The notes: generated by a model not told the origin, from the sequence alone. Counted from the first letter of the stretch, positions 8,245-18,141 are shown. The stretch is DNA of 64,000 nt from JAAYJR01 sp964611525 (GCA_964611525.1 CAZTAL010000085.1:15668-79667); one strand, 5' to 3'. Numbers and translations are program-made.

Positions 8245-10362
8245 CTATTTCAATCCTCTTTTCTTCAGCAACGGTTCTAATGAAGGGTCTTTCCCTCTGA
8301 ATTTCCTGTATATATCCATGCCTTCGTCAGAACCGCATTTTTCAAGCAGTTTCCTGAATTTTGCAGCATATTCCGGGTTAAAGATATCACCGCTTTCTTT
8401 AAAAGCATTGAATGCATCTGTATCGAGTACAGAAGCCCAGTAATAAACGTAATACCCTGCAGAATAGCCGCCTGAAAAGATGTGTGCAAAATAAGTACTG
8501 CGATACCGGGGAATAATTTCAGGGATAAGGCCAATTCTATCCATAGACTGTTTCTCAAAGGCAATAACATCCTCTATATCAGGATTTTCAGGTGTATGAT
8601 AATCCATATCAAGCAGTGCGGCAGCTAAATATTCTCCCATAATAAATCCCTGATTGAATTGAAAACTTTTCTGTAGTTTTTCAATAAGTTCATCAGGTAT
8701 AGGCTCACCTGTTTCGTAATGCCTGGCATATACTTTCATTACTTCAGGTTCAGCTGCCCAATTTTCCATTATCTGAGAGGGGAGCTCAACAAAATCACGT
8801 GGAACACGACCTGCTGTGCGGTCATATGGACCATCGGCAAAGATTCCGTGAAGCGCATGACCGAATTCATGAAAAAAGGTCGTGACTTCATCAAAACTGA
8901 GCAGGGCAGGTGCATCGTCGGTCGGCCGTGTGAAATTCATAACTATAGTACCGATTGTAGGCACCCTCTTGCCGTCTTTATAAGAAGCATCCCTGAAGCT
9001 GGTGGACCAGGCTCCTACCCTTTTGCCATCGCGGGGATGAAAATCCATATACAAAACGCCTAAATGAGAGCCATCAGCTTCCTGAACTTCATAAACTTCG
9101 GCCTCGGAATGGTAGGTTGGAAGATCTTCGCGTTTTATGAAATTTAATCCGTATAGTCTTTTAGCTACATAAAAAATACCGTTTTTTGCATTTTCAAGAC
9201 TAAAGTACTGTTTAACCTCTTCTTCGTTAATGTCAAACTGTTCTTTTCGCAGTTTCTCAATGTAATACCACCAGTCCCATGAATGCAGCTTAAAATTACC
9301 TTCTTCCCTGTCAATGATAGCCTGCATCCTTTTGACATCCTGTTGAGCCATTTTTATGGCGGGTTCCCATAACTTCAACAGAAAATCATATACAGCTTCA
9401 GGGGTTTTGGCCATGTTGACATCTATAATATATTCGGCATGATTATCAAATCCGAGAAGTTGTGCACGTTCATCCCTCAGTTTTACTATCCTTTTAATTA
9501 TTTCTTTATTGTCATATTCATTTCCATTATTACACCTCATAAAATAGCCTCGGTATAATTTTTCGCGGAGATTACGTTTCTCTGAAAATTGCAGAAAAGG
9601 AATCATACTGGGTTTTGCAAGTGTGAAAATCCATTTGCCTTCTTCTCCTGAGGATTTTGCTTCTTCGGCAGCACGCATGATAACATCTTCAGGTAAACCT
9701 GCAAGGTCTTGCTCGTTATCAATCACCAATTTAAAATTTTCGTTGGTTTCTGCCAGGAGGTTTTCGCCAAACTGCAAACTAAGCTTAGACAATTCTTCAT
9801 TTATATTACGAAGTATCCCCTGGTCTTCTTTAGAAAGATTGGCGCCATTTCGTATAAAATCTTCATAATATTTTGTGGTTACCCTGATTTGCTGATCATC
9901 AAGTCCCATGCTATTTCGTTTATCATATATCTCTTTTATTTTGCTGAAAAGTTCGGGATTCATAGAAATATTATCATAATGCCTGGTGAGTATGGGAGAT
10001 ATTTCCCTTGCTATTGCCTGCATGCTGTCATTTGTGTTGGCTGAATTGAGAGGAAAGAAAACCCCCGTAACTTTGTCAAGCAGTTCGCCCGATTTATCAA
10101 GTGCAAGAATTGTATTATCGAATGTTGGATCACCAGCATTTCCTGTTATCTTTTCTATTTCACCCTGATTTTGTTTTATTCCCTCCCTGATAGCGGGAAT
10201 ATAATGCTCTTCTTTAATATCATTGAATGGAGGAACACCAAAAGTAGTTTTCCATTCAGTAAAAAACGGATTTTCCATATTATTTTCAGATTCTTTTTTT
10301 TGATTTTGACATGCAAATAAAGCAAATCCTGAAATAATTGTTATAAATATTAAGTTTTTCAT
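8245..10362 (-). CDS. dcp: M3-family metallopeptidase lipoprotein (dipeptidyl carboxypeptidase-like)
   Basis: A zinc oligopeptidase that cleaves dipeptides or short peptides. The signature HEFGH is at 498-502 (FFHEFGHALHG), with the third ligand Glu in FVELPSQ at about 526. The 705-residue length fits the Dcp/oligopeptidase A group. The N terminus is a lipoprotein signal (ISGFALFAC, Cys about 18), so the enzyme is probably anchored in the periplasm, unlike cytoplasmic E. coli OpdA. The segment YSAGYYVYYWASVLDTDAF near the C terminus is typical of Dcp. The start is an ATG at 10362. Confidence 0.93.
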   Translation of the reverse strand: MKNLIFITIISGFALFACQNQKKESENNMENPFFTEWKTTFGVPPFNDIKEEHYIPAIREGIKQNQGEIEKITGNAGDPTFDNTILALDKSGELLDKVTGVFFPLNSANTNDSMQAIAREISPILTRHYDNISMNPELFSKIKEIYDKRNSMGLDDQQIRVTTKYYEDFIRNGANLSKEDQGILRNINEELSKLSLQFGENLLAETNENFKLVIDNEQDLAGLPEDVIMRAAEEAKSSGEEGKWIFTLAKPSMIPFLQFSEKRNLREKLYRGYFMRCNNGNEYDNKEIIKRIVKLRDERAQLLGFDNHAEYIIDVNMAKTPEAVYDFLLKLWEPAIKMAQQDVKRMQAIIDREEGNFKLHSWDWWYYIEKLRKEQFDINEEEVKQYFSLENAKNGIFYVAKRLYGLNFIKREDLPTYHSEAEVYEVQEADGSHLGVLYMDFHPRDGKRVGAWSTSFRDASYKDGKRVPTIGTIVMNFTRPTDDAPALLSFDEVTTFFHEFGHALHGIFADGPYDRTAGRVPRDFVELPSQIMENWAAEPEVMKVYARHYETGEPIPDELIEKLQKSFQFNQGFIMGEYLAAALLDMDYHTPENPDIEDVIAFEKQSMDRIGLIPEIIPRYRSTYFAHIFSGGYSAGYYVYYWASVLDTDAFNAFKESGDIFNPEYAAKFRKLLEKCGSDEGMDIYRKFRGKDPSLEPLLKKRGLK

Positions 10363-10388
10363 TAGTTAAAAATTTTATAATTATTTTA

Positions 10389-10437
10389 TCTCATTAAAGC
10401 TGTTTATTTCTAAGGTATGAGATAGAACTCGTCATTC
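10389..10437 (+). repeat. Hairpin element, copy A
   Basis: A 49-bp unit starting with ATCTCAT and containing its perfect inverse ATGAGAT (10418-10424), followed by AGAACTCGTCATT. It is repeated 133 bp downstream (10522-10570). Both lie in the 367-bp gap between the divergent M3 peptidase and pheT genes, which otherwise holds only the pheT promoter. Confidence 0.7.
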
Positions 10438-10521
10438 TAACTCTTTTTATATATGAACAAAATTTCGTAACTCGTTTGTAAATAAACTAATTTAAAATAA
10501 ATAATTATTATTAGAAATTTC

Positions 10522-10570
10522 ATCTCATTATAATTGTTCATTTTAACGGTATGAGATGGAACTCGTCATT
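10522..10570 (+). repeat. Hairpin element, copy B
   Basis: Second copy of the 49-bp unit: stem ATCTCAT (10522-10528) with ATGAGAT (10551-10557), then GGAACTCGTCATT. The loops differ between copies while the stems and the tail are conserved, which suggests that structure is what is kept. Both copies are followed about 40-45 bp later by a further ACTCGTTT. Confidence 0.7.
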
Positions 10571-10693
10571 TATAATGTTTCTCCTGTGTGTACGATAGTG
10601 CACGACTCGTTTCATCATTCAAAATTAACAAAATCTATTATACTTCTGCATTACGATTCCACTTCAGATATTTAGGTTATAAATAAAAATCCT

Positions 10694-10701
10694 TACTTTT
10701 G
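10694..10701 (+). promoter_or_regulatory. Putative pheT promoter (-7 box)
   Basis: TACTTTTG matches the Bacteroidota -7 consensus TAnnTTTG. It lies 28 bp before the pheT ATG at 10730. A TTAGG at 10672-10676 could be a weak -33 element. Confidence 0.5.
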
Positions 10702-10729
10702 TTGAATTCTTATAAAACATCAGATAAAT

Positions 10730-13180
10730 ATGAAGATATCTTATTCATGGTTAAAAGATTACATAAATATAGAACATACACCGGAAGAGATTTGTGAAAT
10801 TCTTACCCAGATTGGTCTGGAAGTAGCAGGTATGGAAGAGGTTGAAAGTGTAAAGGGTGGAATGAAAGGTCTTGTAGTTGGCAAAGTGATTACATGTGAA
10901 AAGCATCCGAACTCTGATCACCTGAGTAAAACTACTGTTGATATAGGTAATAATGAATTATTGCCAATTATTTGTGGTGCACCTAATGTTGCTGCGGGAC
11001 AAAAAGTGGTTATCGCGACTGCGGGAACGACACTCTATATTGGTGATCAGGAATTTTTTCTGAAAAAAATTAAAATCAGAGGAGAAGTATCTAACGGAAT
11101 GATTTGTGCTGAAGATGAGATAGGTATTGGCTCTGATCATGAAGGTATTATTGTTCTTGACGATTCAGCCGAAGTGGGATCTCCGGCAAAAGATTATTTT
11201 GATGTTGATTCCGATAAGGTTATAGAAATAGATCTTACTCCGAACCGTATAGACGGGGCTTCTCATATAGGTGTGGCAAGGGATCTGGCAGCGTATTTGA
11301 ACCAGTCAGGCTCAACAAAATATTACCGTCCGTCTGTTGATCATTTCAAGGTTGACAATCATGATCTGCATATTCCGGTAGAAATTATGAATCCGGAATC
11401 ATGTTTCAGGTATGCAGGTATTTCCGTTTCGGGGGTTGAAGTAAAGGAGTCGCCGGATTGGCTGAAAAAAAGATTAAAAGTTGTCGGGCTTACTCCTATT
11501 AACAATCTGGTTGATATTACCAACTATGTTTTATTTGAAACCGGTCAGCCTCTTCATGTATTTGATGCGAATGAAATAAAAGGTAAAAAAGTTATTGCCC
11601 GAACTATGCCTGCCGGAACCAGATTTATTACACTGGATGGTGAGGAACGTATATTGCACGAGGATGATCTGATGATATGCAACACCATCGAGCCCATGGC
11701 TATGGCTGGAATTTTCGGTGGCATTGATTCCGGAGTAAAAAATTCCACTAAAAACATATTCATTGAAAGTGCATGGTTTAATCCTGTTTCTGTACGGAAA
11801 ACAGCCAGGCGTCACGGACTTAACACTGATGCTTCCTTCCGCTTTGAAAGAGGTACTGATCCCGATGGTGTTATTTATGCCCTAAAAAGGGCTGCTTTAT
11901 TGAGCAAAGAATTAGCCGGGGGGACCATTTCATCTGAAATAATAGACGTTTATCCCTGTCCTGCTGAGGATCAGAAGGTAAATATATCCTACAAAAATAT
12001 TGCACGTCTTATTGGCAAAGAGTTAAAAAAGGAAACTATTAATAGTATTCTTAATTCTCTGGAGATTAAAATTGTAAATGAGAATGACGAAGGATTGTCT
12101 CTCAGCGTGCCCTCTTATCGCGTGGATGTATCACGTGAAGCCGATGTTATTGAAGAAATACTGAGAATATACGGATACAATAATATTGAGACTCCTGACC
12201 AGCTAAAAGCCTCTTTGCAATATTTTGAGCATCCTGACAGGGATGAGCTCAGGAACTTAGTAGCTGATATCCTGACTGGACTGGGTTTTAACGAAATATG
12301 GTCAAATTCCCTTACAAGGGCAGCATATTACGATAAACTTAAAAAGTATAAAAAGCAGAATACGATAAAAATGCTCAATCCTTTGAGTGCAGACCTGAAT
12401 GGTATGCGGCAGACATTATTGTTTGGCGGATTGGAATGTATTATTTATAATGTCAACCGCCAGAACAAAGATCTTAAATTATATGAATTTGGTAATTGCT
12501 ATTTTAGGAAAGACGATAATAAAAAAGATGATCCGGTAGCTAATTACAATGAAGAGGAGCATCTCGGACTTTTTTTAACCGGTAATGCAGAGCCCGAAAG
12601 CTGGACAGGCAAACAAAAAGAAACATCATTATTTCAAATCAAAGCTGTTTCTGAAAATATACTTAAACGGCTTGGTTTGTCAGTTGAGAGTATGAATATA
12701 ACTGAAACTGAAAATGAATTGTTATCGGAAGGACTCCTTTACAGTTTGAATAATAAAACTTTGTTAGAACTGGGGACTGTTTCCACTGCTATTCAGCAGA
12801 AATTTGAAATTGAAAGTCCGGTTTATTATGCAGACCTTAACTGGGAATATATTTTTACTGAGCATAAAAAGCATAAAGTGCTGTTCGGAAAACTACCGAA
12901 ATTCCCCTATGTACGCCGCGATTTGGCTTTATTGATCGACAAGGATATTAAATTTGCAGATATTAAAAATTTGGCTTTTAAAATTGAGCGTAAAATACTC
13001 AGAGAAGTCGGACTATTCGATGTATATGAAGGCAAAGGAGTTCCGCAAGGTAAAAAATCATATGCTGTGAGCTTTATTTTACGGGATGATAGCCGGACAT
13101 TGAAAGATAATCAAATCGATAAAACTATGAACAAACTGGTTACTGCTTTTAAGCGCGAATTTGGTGCCCAATTACGCTAA
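10730..13180 (+). CDS. pheT: Phenylalanyl-tRNA synthetase beta subunit
   Basis: Large subunit of the heterotetrameric PheRS. At 816 residues it has the normal bacterial domain order: tRNA-binding EMAP-like domain at about 40-150 (GLVVGKVITCEKHPNSDHL, SNGMICAEDE), B3/B4 editing domain (GLTPINNLVDITNYVL, then the GQPLHVFDAN segment), B5 domain, and C-terminal ferredoxin-like anticodon-binding domain (KFPYVRRDLALLIDKD to the end). The alpha subunit pheS is not in the window, so the two subunits are unlinked here. The start is an ATG at 10730. Confidence 0.97.
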   Translation: MKISYSWLKDYINIEHTPEEICEILTQIGLEVAGMEEVESVKGGMKGLVVGKVITCEKHPNSDHLSKTTVDIGNNELLPIICGAPNVAAGQKVVIATAGTTLYIGDQEFFLKKIKIRGEVSNGMICAEDEIGIGSDHEGIIVLDDSAEVGSPAKDYFDVDSDKVIEIDLTPNRIDGASHIGVARDLAAYLNQSGSTKYYRPSVDHFKVDNHDLHIPVEIMNPESCFRYAGISVSGVEVKESPDWLKKRLKVVGLTPINNLVDITNYVLFETGQPLHVFDANEIKGKKVIARTMPAGTRFITLDGEERILHEDDLMICNTIEPMAMAGIFGGIDSGVKNSTKNIFIESAWFNPVSVRKTARRHGLNTDASFRFERGTDPDGVIYALKRAALLSKELAGGTISSEIIDVYPCPAEDQKVNISYKNIARLIGKELKKETINSILNSLEIKIVNENDEGLSLSVPSYRVDVSREADVIEEILRIYGYNNIETPDQLKASLQYFEHPDRDELRNLVADILTGLGFNEIWSNSLTRAAYYDKLKKYKKQNTIKMLNPLSADLNGMRQTLLFGGLECIIYNVNRQNKDLKLYEFGNCYFRKDDNKKDDPVANYNEEEHLGLFLTGNAEPESWTGKQKETSLFQIKAVSENILKRLGLSVESMNITETENELLSEGLLYSLNNKTLLELGTVSTAIQQKFEIESPVYYADLNWEYIFTEHKKHKVLFGKLPKFPYVRRDLALLIDKDIKFADIKNLAFKIERKILREVGLFDVYEGKGVPQGKKSYAVSFILRDDSRTLKDNQIDKTMNKLVTAFKREFGAQLR

Positions 13181-13261
13181 AATGTTATGTAAAAAATAAA
13201 ACCAGGAATAATAAATTACGTATATGATAAGTAACCGACTATAAATGAATATTAATCTATT

Positions 13262-14125
13262 ATGTACAGATCAAATAACATATTAGCTCTTATTCCCCCT
13301 GATAAGGAAGGTGAAAAAATATTGAAGCAGGCCTTGTTTTTTCAGGAAAATCTTGGAATGCAAATTTTTATTCTTAATATTATTGACAAACCTTCCTTGT
13401 TCAAAAGACTTTTTCTGCCTGAGAAAGTACTGGATATTAAAAAAGAAACTTTAAAAATTCAGCAGGAATTTGTAAAAAAAGCAATAGGAAGGGATATACC
13501 CAGAAACCTGGCAATAAGGATAAAAACCGGAAATCCTTTGAAAGTACTAATGGCACAATCGAAAAACGGCGGTTATGAATTTATGATCATAGATAAGAGT
13601 CATGATTCCGGATCATTAATCAGACATGAAGCGGACAAGATAATCAGCCGTTCTTATTGTCCTGTTTTGACAATTCACAAAGACTATCCGTTAAACGAAA
13701 TAAAAAAGATAATTATTCCGGTTGATATCTCACAGGCTACTAAAAAAAAGTTGCTGTGGGCCACCTACTTTGCAAAGAAATTCAAAGCGAAAATTACGAT
13801 AGTCTCGGCACTTAATATAAATTTATCTTCACGGAGAAGTTTAGCATGGAAAAATGCAGAAAAGTTAAAATATATGCTGCATCAGCGCGGCATTGATTGT
13901 GAAGTGGAGGTATTAAAAACCAAAAGCAAAGAGAAGCATAAAGTTATTCATGAATATATCAGGAAAGAAAATCCCGGTTTGGTCATTATCAGAACCCACC
14001 AGGAATCAAATATGTCAGGCACGCAAATAGGTAAGTTTGTATCTGAAATTGTGCATAATTGTAAAATGCCGGTTTTCACAGTAAACCGGGTTTTATATCC
14101 TATGCCTGTTGATTTTGAGTACTGA
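13262..14125 (+). CDS. Universal stress protein, tandem UspA domains
   Basis: 287 residues forming two UspA-like alpha/beta domains. The first (about 8-140) ends in ISRSYCPVLTIHK and the second (about 147-280) begins KKIIIPVDIS and ends in VSEIVHNCKMPVFTV. A GNPLKVLM segment in domain 1 and a poor match to the ATP-binding G-2x-G-9x-G(S/T) motif in both halves suggest a non-ATP-binding type; that is inference. Such proteins act in stress survival, partners unknown. It lies 81 bp after pheT on the same strand. Confidence 0.85.
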   Translation: MYRSNNILALIPPDKEGEKILKQALFFQENLGMQIFILNIIDKPSLFKRLFLPEKVLDIKKETLKIQQEFVKKAIGRDIPRNLAIRIKTGNPLKVLMAQSKNGGYEFMIIDKSHDSGSLIRHEADKIISRSYCPVLTIHKDYPLNEIKKIIIPVDISQATKKKLLWATYFAKKFKAKITIVSALNINLSSRRSLAWKNAEKLKYMLHQRGIDCEVEVLKTKSKEKHKVIHEYIRKENPGLVIIRTHQESNMSGTQIGKFVSEIVHNCKMPVFTVNRVLYPMPVDFEY

Positions 14126-14148
14126 AATATATATTTTACCCTAATTCA

Positions 14149-14667
14149 TTAATCTGAAATTTCCAGTGGGAAAAACTTATAGACCTCCACTTCCATTAAA
14201 AGAGTTTTAAATCCTCCTACGTTGTAAGAGCCGTATTGTCCGAAAGCCAGCTCAGAAGGCATTATCAATAATGCTTTGGTTCCTTTTTCCATATATGTCA
14301 AAGCCTCATGAAGTCCCAGTAATTCATCAACATATGTGGCAGAAGAACTTAACTGGGTAGGTGCCCGTACTATTAATTCCAGTGGCTCATATTCGCCGCT
14401 GCTGGTTACATAAGTACTGTCAATAGTCATTATATCGTAAAATATCTGAACTTTATCGTCAATAGCGATTGAATCTCCAGTACCCTTTTCCAGTTCAATA
14501 TAATAAAGTCCGGAAGCTGTCGGATTCTCATTCGGGTAATTTTTCTGTATAAATTCATCCAATCTTTTCAGCTCCTGTTCTCTCTGTTTTTCAAGATCAT
14601 TTTCTTTACAGGAAAAAAATGTGCCGGCAATTGTTGCGGTTATTAATATTGTTGCAATTCGTTTCAT
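14149..14667 (-). CDS. FKBP-type peptidyl-prolyl isomerase lipoprotein
   Basis: 172 residues with lipoprotein signal (ATIAGTFFSC, Cys about 20), so a periplasmic, membrane-anchored protein. Residues 45-170 form an FKBP fold: GLYYIELEKGTGDSI, DKVQIFYDI, a LHEALTYMEKGTKALLIMPSELAFG core and a final LLMEVEVYKF strand. FKBPs isomerise Xaa-Pro bonds and help periplasmic folding. The gene converges on the USP gene and is followed upstream by nrnA on the same strand. Confidence 0.88.
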   Translation of the reverse strand: MKRIATILITATIAGTFFSCKENDLEKQREQELKRLDEFIQKNYPNENPTASGLYYIELEKGTGDSIAIDDKVQIFYDIMTIDSTYVTSSGEYEPLELIVRAPTQLSSSATYVDELLGLHEALTYMEKGTKALLIMPSELAFGQYGSYNVGGFKTLLMEVEVYKFFPLEISD

Positions 14668-14749
14668 TATTATTACACTAATTTATTATGATTTGTAAAT
14701 TATAATATACGTAATGTTGCTAAGACTTCCATCTAAAACGTCTGTTTTA

Positions 14750-15784
14750 TTAAATTTTTGTCTCTGATAAAAGATGTTTATAATCTTTTAAAAGTTGCTT
14801 AAATTTTTCAACTGTTTCGCTCAATGTTAGTTTGGATTCTCCTCCTGCTGCATTTATGTGGCCTCCGCCATTAAAATTTTCTTTTGAAAATTTGTTGACG
14901 GGAAAATTTCCTTTAGAACGGAATGAAGCTTTAATTATGTCTTTTTTTTCAATAAACAAAGCACTGAAAATAATATTTTTTATTGATAACGGAAAATTTA
15001 CAAATCCTTCCGTATCACCGGGCTGAAAATGGTATTCTTCCAATTCTCTGTAGGAAATAGATATAACAGCAGAACGATATTCAGGAAAAATTTCCATTTT
15101 TTTATTAAGACAATATCCTAACAACTTCATACGATTTTCAGAAAAATTGTTATATATGGCGGAATGGATTTTTTCTGTGTTTATTTTCCATGATAATAAT
15201 TCTGATACAACTTTAAAAACATTAGGATTTGAAATACCGTAGCTAAAGGAACCTGTATCTGTCATTATGCCTGTAAAAAAAGCTTCAGCCGCAGATTGAT
15301 TAATAAATTTTTTAAAATTTATCTCTTTTAATACATCAAAAACAAGTTCGGCAGTTGAGCTGTATTCTGTATCGGAAAATAAATAATCGGCGAAATCAGC
15401 TGGATCAGGATGATGGTCAATAACAATCTTTTGTTTAGGGAAAATCAGCAGTTGTTTTTTTATCTCTCCTGCCCTTTTAGGTTCATTGAAATCCAGACAT
15501 ATTAATATATCAGATTTAGCCATAATGTTTTTGACCTTTTTTTTGTTATGATAGTAAATCAAAATTTCTACATTTGAAGTAAACCATTTAAGAAAAGAGG
15601 GATAATCATTTGGAGAAATTATTATAACTTCATGGCCGGCATTATTTAATACTTCCGCCAAACCTATAGCGGAACCAATAGCATCTCCGTCAGGATTTTC
15701 GTGAGTTACTATTACTATATTTCTGTGTTTTTTTTCAAGTAAATTTTTCAGAGACGTAATAATCTCATTACCAATATTTTTCAA
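14750..15784 (-). CDS. nrnA: DHH/DHHA1 phosphoesterase, NrnA-like oligoribonuclease/pAp phosphatase
   Basis: Cytoplasmic phosphoesterase that degrades nano-RNA and pAp. The manganese motifs are visible: THENPDGDAIG with H28, D32 and D34; D98 in ICLDFNEP; DHH at 123-125; and the DHHA1 substrate motif GGGHINAAGG near residue 310. At 344 residues it is slightly longer than B. subtilis NrnA. The frame starts at a TTG (15784); no closer ATG precedes the first motif, so TTG is the best start. It is divergent from ndk, with a repeat element in between. Confidence 0.9.
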   Translation of the reverse strand: MKNIGNEIITSLKNLLEKKHRNIVIVTHENPDGDAIGSAIGLAEVLNNAGHEVIIISPNDYPSFLKWFTSNVEILIYYHNKKKVKNIMAKSDILICLDFNEPKRAGEIKKQLLIFPKQKIVIDHHPDPADFADYLFSDTEYSSTAELVFDVLKEINFKKFINQSAAEAFFTGIMTDTGSFSYGISNPNVFKVVSELLSWKINTEKIHSAIYNNFSENRMKLLGYCLNKKMEIFPEYRSAVISISYRELEEYHFQPGDTEGFVNFPLSIKNIIFSALFIEKKDIIKASFRSKGNFPVNKFSKENFNGGGHINAAGGESKLTLSETVEKFKQLLKDYKHLLSETKI

Positions 15785-15868
15785 AATTATTATAATTTAA
15801 GTTGACAAATATAAGAAATCTGCACCTTGCGCAAAGGTTAATTTATTCAAATTTTATTAAAGAATATA

Positions 15869-15997
15869 GTTTAAAAGCCGCTTCGCGCTCTTTTCAGACA
15901 AATTAGTAAAATTTATCAAACTGATTTTCAATTATATACAAAAAATATATAAAATTTTATAAGTAAAAGTTTTAGTTTTTATACTGAACTCATTAAT
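15869..15997 (+). repeat. 129-bp dispersed repeat, copy 1, upstream of ndk
   Basis: It begins GTTTAAAAGCCGCTTCGCG and ends CTGAACTCATTAAT. Over 129 bp it matches 32359-32487 at about 90% by eye, with roughly ten substitutions and two compensating one-base indels. A hairpin with CGC-TTC-GCG and a CTTTT tail sits at its 5' end. The 3' end is 38 bp before the ndk ATG; a further AACTCATTA/TAATGAGTT dyad spans the junction. Confidence 0.85.
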
Positions 15998-16034
15998 ATT
16001 GCTTCAAATACAAATTAATAATGAGTTATAGATT

Positions 16035-16454
16035 ATGGCAGGAAATCATACTTTAACAATAATCAAGCCTACCGCTTTTAAATATAATTATTCGGGAGCT
16101 ATATTGAAAATGATAAATGAAGCCGGTTTTGTTATAAAAGCCCTGAAGCTAATACAAATGACATCAATCCATGCTGCCTCATTTTATGCTGTCCACAGAG
16201 GTAAACCGTTTTATAAAGCGCTGACTGAATTTATGAGCTCAGGTCCGGTGATTGTTGCGATACTTGAAAAGGATAATGCAGTAGAAGAATTTCGCTCACT
16301 CATTGGTGCAACTGATCCGGCTAAGGCGGACAAAGGGACGATAAGGGAACTTTACGGTACCAATCTACAGCAAAATGCTGTTCATGGCTCAGATAGTGAT
16401 GAAAATGCCGTAAGAGAATCGGATTTCTTTTTTTCAAAGCTCGAGAGAGTTTAA
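16035..16454 (+). CDS. ndk: Nucleoside diphosphate kinase
   Basis: Equilibrates NTP and NDP pools through a phospho-histidine. The 139-residue chain has the full fold: TLTIIKPTAF at the N terminus (ATP-binding Lys), the Kpn-loop region, LIGATDPAKADKGTIRELYG, and the active-site His in NAVHGSDS (about H115). The ATG at 16035 is preceded by the 129-bp dispersed repeat, so its leader may be regulated. It converges on the DUF721 gene. Confidence 0.96.
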   Translation: MAGNHTLTIIKPTAFKYNYSGAILKMINEAGFVIKALKLIQMTSIHAASFYAVHRGKPFYKALTEFMSSGPVIVAILEKDNAVEEFRSLIGATDPAKADKGTIRELYGTNLQQNAVHGSDSDENAVRESDFFFSKLERV

Positions 16455-16500
16455 AAAAAGAATTTCATTTTCTCAAAAAATAAGTTTTTATAGCCACAAG

Positions 16501-16791
16501 TTATTTAAAGACTATTTTCGTAATTAACTCCTCCCCTGCCGATTCGTTCAGTCGTTTACGGATTTCTTCGCGTAGCATGATCAATTCATTTTTTACTACA
16601 GATGAATTGATCTCTACAAACAATATTCTTTTCGCCATATAAATATTGGATGTGTACCGTGCTATAGTTTTTCCCATCAGTGATTTCCACGAACTGGCAA
16701 TATCTGCCTCCTTTAGTTTGCTGTCCATTTTCATTTCAAGGACATATTCGCGTATTACCTCACCGAGTGTTTGTGTATTACTTCTTCTCAT
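16501..16791 (-). CDS. DUF721 (DciA-like) protein
   Basis: A 96-residue basic protein with the DUF721 pattern: an N-terminal helix, WKSLMGKTIARYTSNIYMAKRILFVEINSSV and an ELIMLREEI segment. DUF721 members next to recF/dnaA include DciA, which loads the replicative helicase in many bacteria; the Bacteroidota short forms are related but less well studied. The start overlaps the recF stop by 4 bp (ATGA), so the two are translationally coupled. Confidence 0.82.
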   Translation of the reverse strand: MRRSNTQTLGEVIREYVLEMKMDSKLKEADIASSWKSLMGKTIARYTSNIYMAKRILFVEINSSVVKNELIMLREEIRKRLNESAGEELITKIVFK

Positions 16792-17894
16792 AAGATTGGT
16801 ATTATATTGCCTGCATTAACCTGGAAAATGCGGGAGTCTGCATTCATTTTTCGGATAATGCCTTCAAGATGTTCCCTGTTGGTATCAGTAATAAATATCT
16901 GTCCAAAATGATCACCTGATACTACTTTAATTATCTGTTTAACCCGCTGACGATCAAGTTTATCGAAAATATCATCAAGCAACAAAATAGGTTTCATGTC
17001 TGCTATTTCCTTTATAAAACTGAATTGAGCCATTTTCAGTGCGACAAGGAAAGTTTTGTTTTGACCCTCTGATCCCAGTTTTTTTATTGGATATTCATCG
17101 ATACTGAATACAAGATCATCTTTATGAATACCGGTTGTTGTGTATTGCATTATCCTGTCTCTCGACAGGGATTCGTTCAGCAGGTTTTCAAATTCATTTT
17201 CATACAGTAGTGATTGATGCATCAATCCCACTCTTTCATTATTTTTTGAAATATAGGAATAGTATTCTTGGAATACAGGTATAAGTTTTTCTACGAATTT
17301 GCTTCTTTCAGCATGTATCCGTTTACCGTAATCAAGCAGTCGTATGTCCCAGATTGCCAATAATTCCGGATCGAAAAAATGTTCGTTTGCAAACTGTTTT
17401 AATAAATTGTTTCGCTGAATAAGTGCACGGTTGTATTTAAGTAAATCGTTCAGATAATTTTGATCGTACTGTGAGATGACCCCGTCCATAAATTTACGCC
17501 GCTCGTCACTTCCCCCGACTATCAGATTTACGTCTGCCGGAGTGATCATAACCAGCGGAAGCAATCCGATGTGTTCTGCCAGTTTCTTGTATTTCTTAGA
17601 ATTGCGTGTAAATTGCTTTTTACGGCCTTTATGTAATGTGCAAGTAATATTTTCCTTAGAATCTAAACGTTTGTATATCCCTGTAAGCCTGAAAAAACTT
17701 TCATCATGATTGATATTTAACTGATCTGTTGCATTGAAAAAACTTTTACAAAACGAAAGATAATAAACAGCATCCATTAGGTTTGTTTTTCCGGTTCCGT
17801 TATTGCCAATTAAGCAATTGAGCCTGGAAGAAAAGGATAACTGAATATCTTTCAGATTCTTGAAATTTTTAATAGTTATATCCTTTATATACAT
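16788..17894 (-). CDS. recF: DNA replication/repair protein RecF
   Basis: An SMC-like ATPase that binds gapped DNA and helps RecOR load RecA. Walker A GNNGTGKT is at residues 30-37, the ABC signature-like LGSEGQNKTFLVALKMAQ near 275, and Walker B ILLLDDIFDKLD near 305. The 368-residue length is normal. The start is an ATG at 17894, with the TPR gene divergent about 280 bp away. It is coupled to the downstream DUF721 gene by a 4-bp overlap. Confidence 0.95.
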   Translation of the reverse strand: MYIKDITIKNFKNLKDIQLSFSSRLNCLIGNNGTGKTNLMDAVYYLSFCKSFFNATDQLNINHDESFFRLTGIYKRLDSKENITCTLHKGRKKQFTRNSKKYKKLAEHIGLLPLVMITPADVNLIVGGSDERRKFMDGVISQYDQNYLNDLLKYNRALIQRNNLLKQFANEHFFDPELLAIWDIRLLDYGKRIHAERSKFVEKLIPVFQEYYSYISKNNERVGLMHQSLLYENEFENLLNESLSRDRIMQYTTTGIHKDDLVFSIDEYPIKKLGSEGQNKTFLVALKMAQFSFIKEIADMKPILLLDDIFDKLDRQRVKQIIKVVSGDHFGQIFITDTNREHLEGIIRKMNADSRIFQVNAGNIIPIL

Positions 17895-18141
17895 TGTTAA
17901 TCTACTCCCGTTAAACCAGAGTCTGAAAATCTAAATATTCAGATACAAAACTAATTAAAAAACGCCGGTTGATGAATAACAGGGTATATTTTTATTGTAG
18001 TATACCCCTACTTATGTCTTGGTGAATCTATAAACCTGTCACATCAATGACTATAGTCCATTATTGAAATTATTAACCGGATAGTGGTTATTAATATTCA
18101 AATTTAAACATTCATTTGTCTTATGGTTAATAAAAAAAAAC

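Noticed and set aside
8719..9063. 114-residue plus-strand frame inside the M3 peptidase gene
   Set aside because: It lies antisense to the conserved peptidase catalytic domain; the peptidase frame has the HEFGH motif and full length, so this is an antisense shadow.
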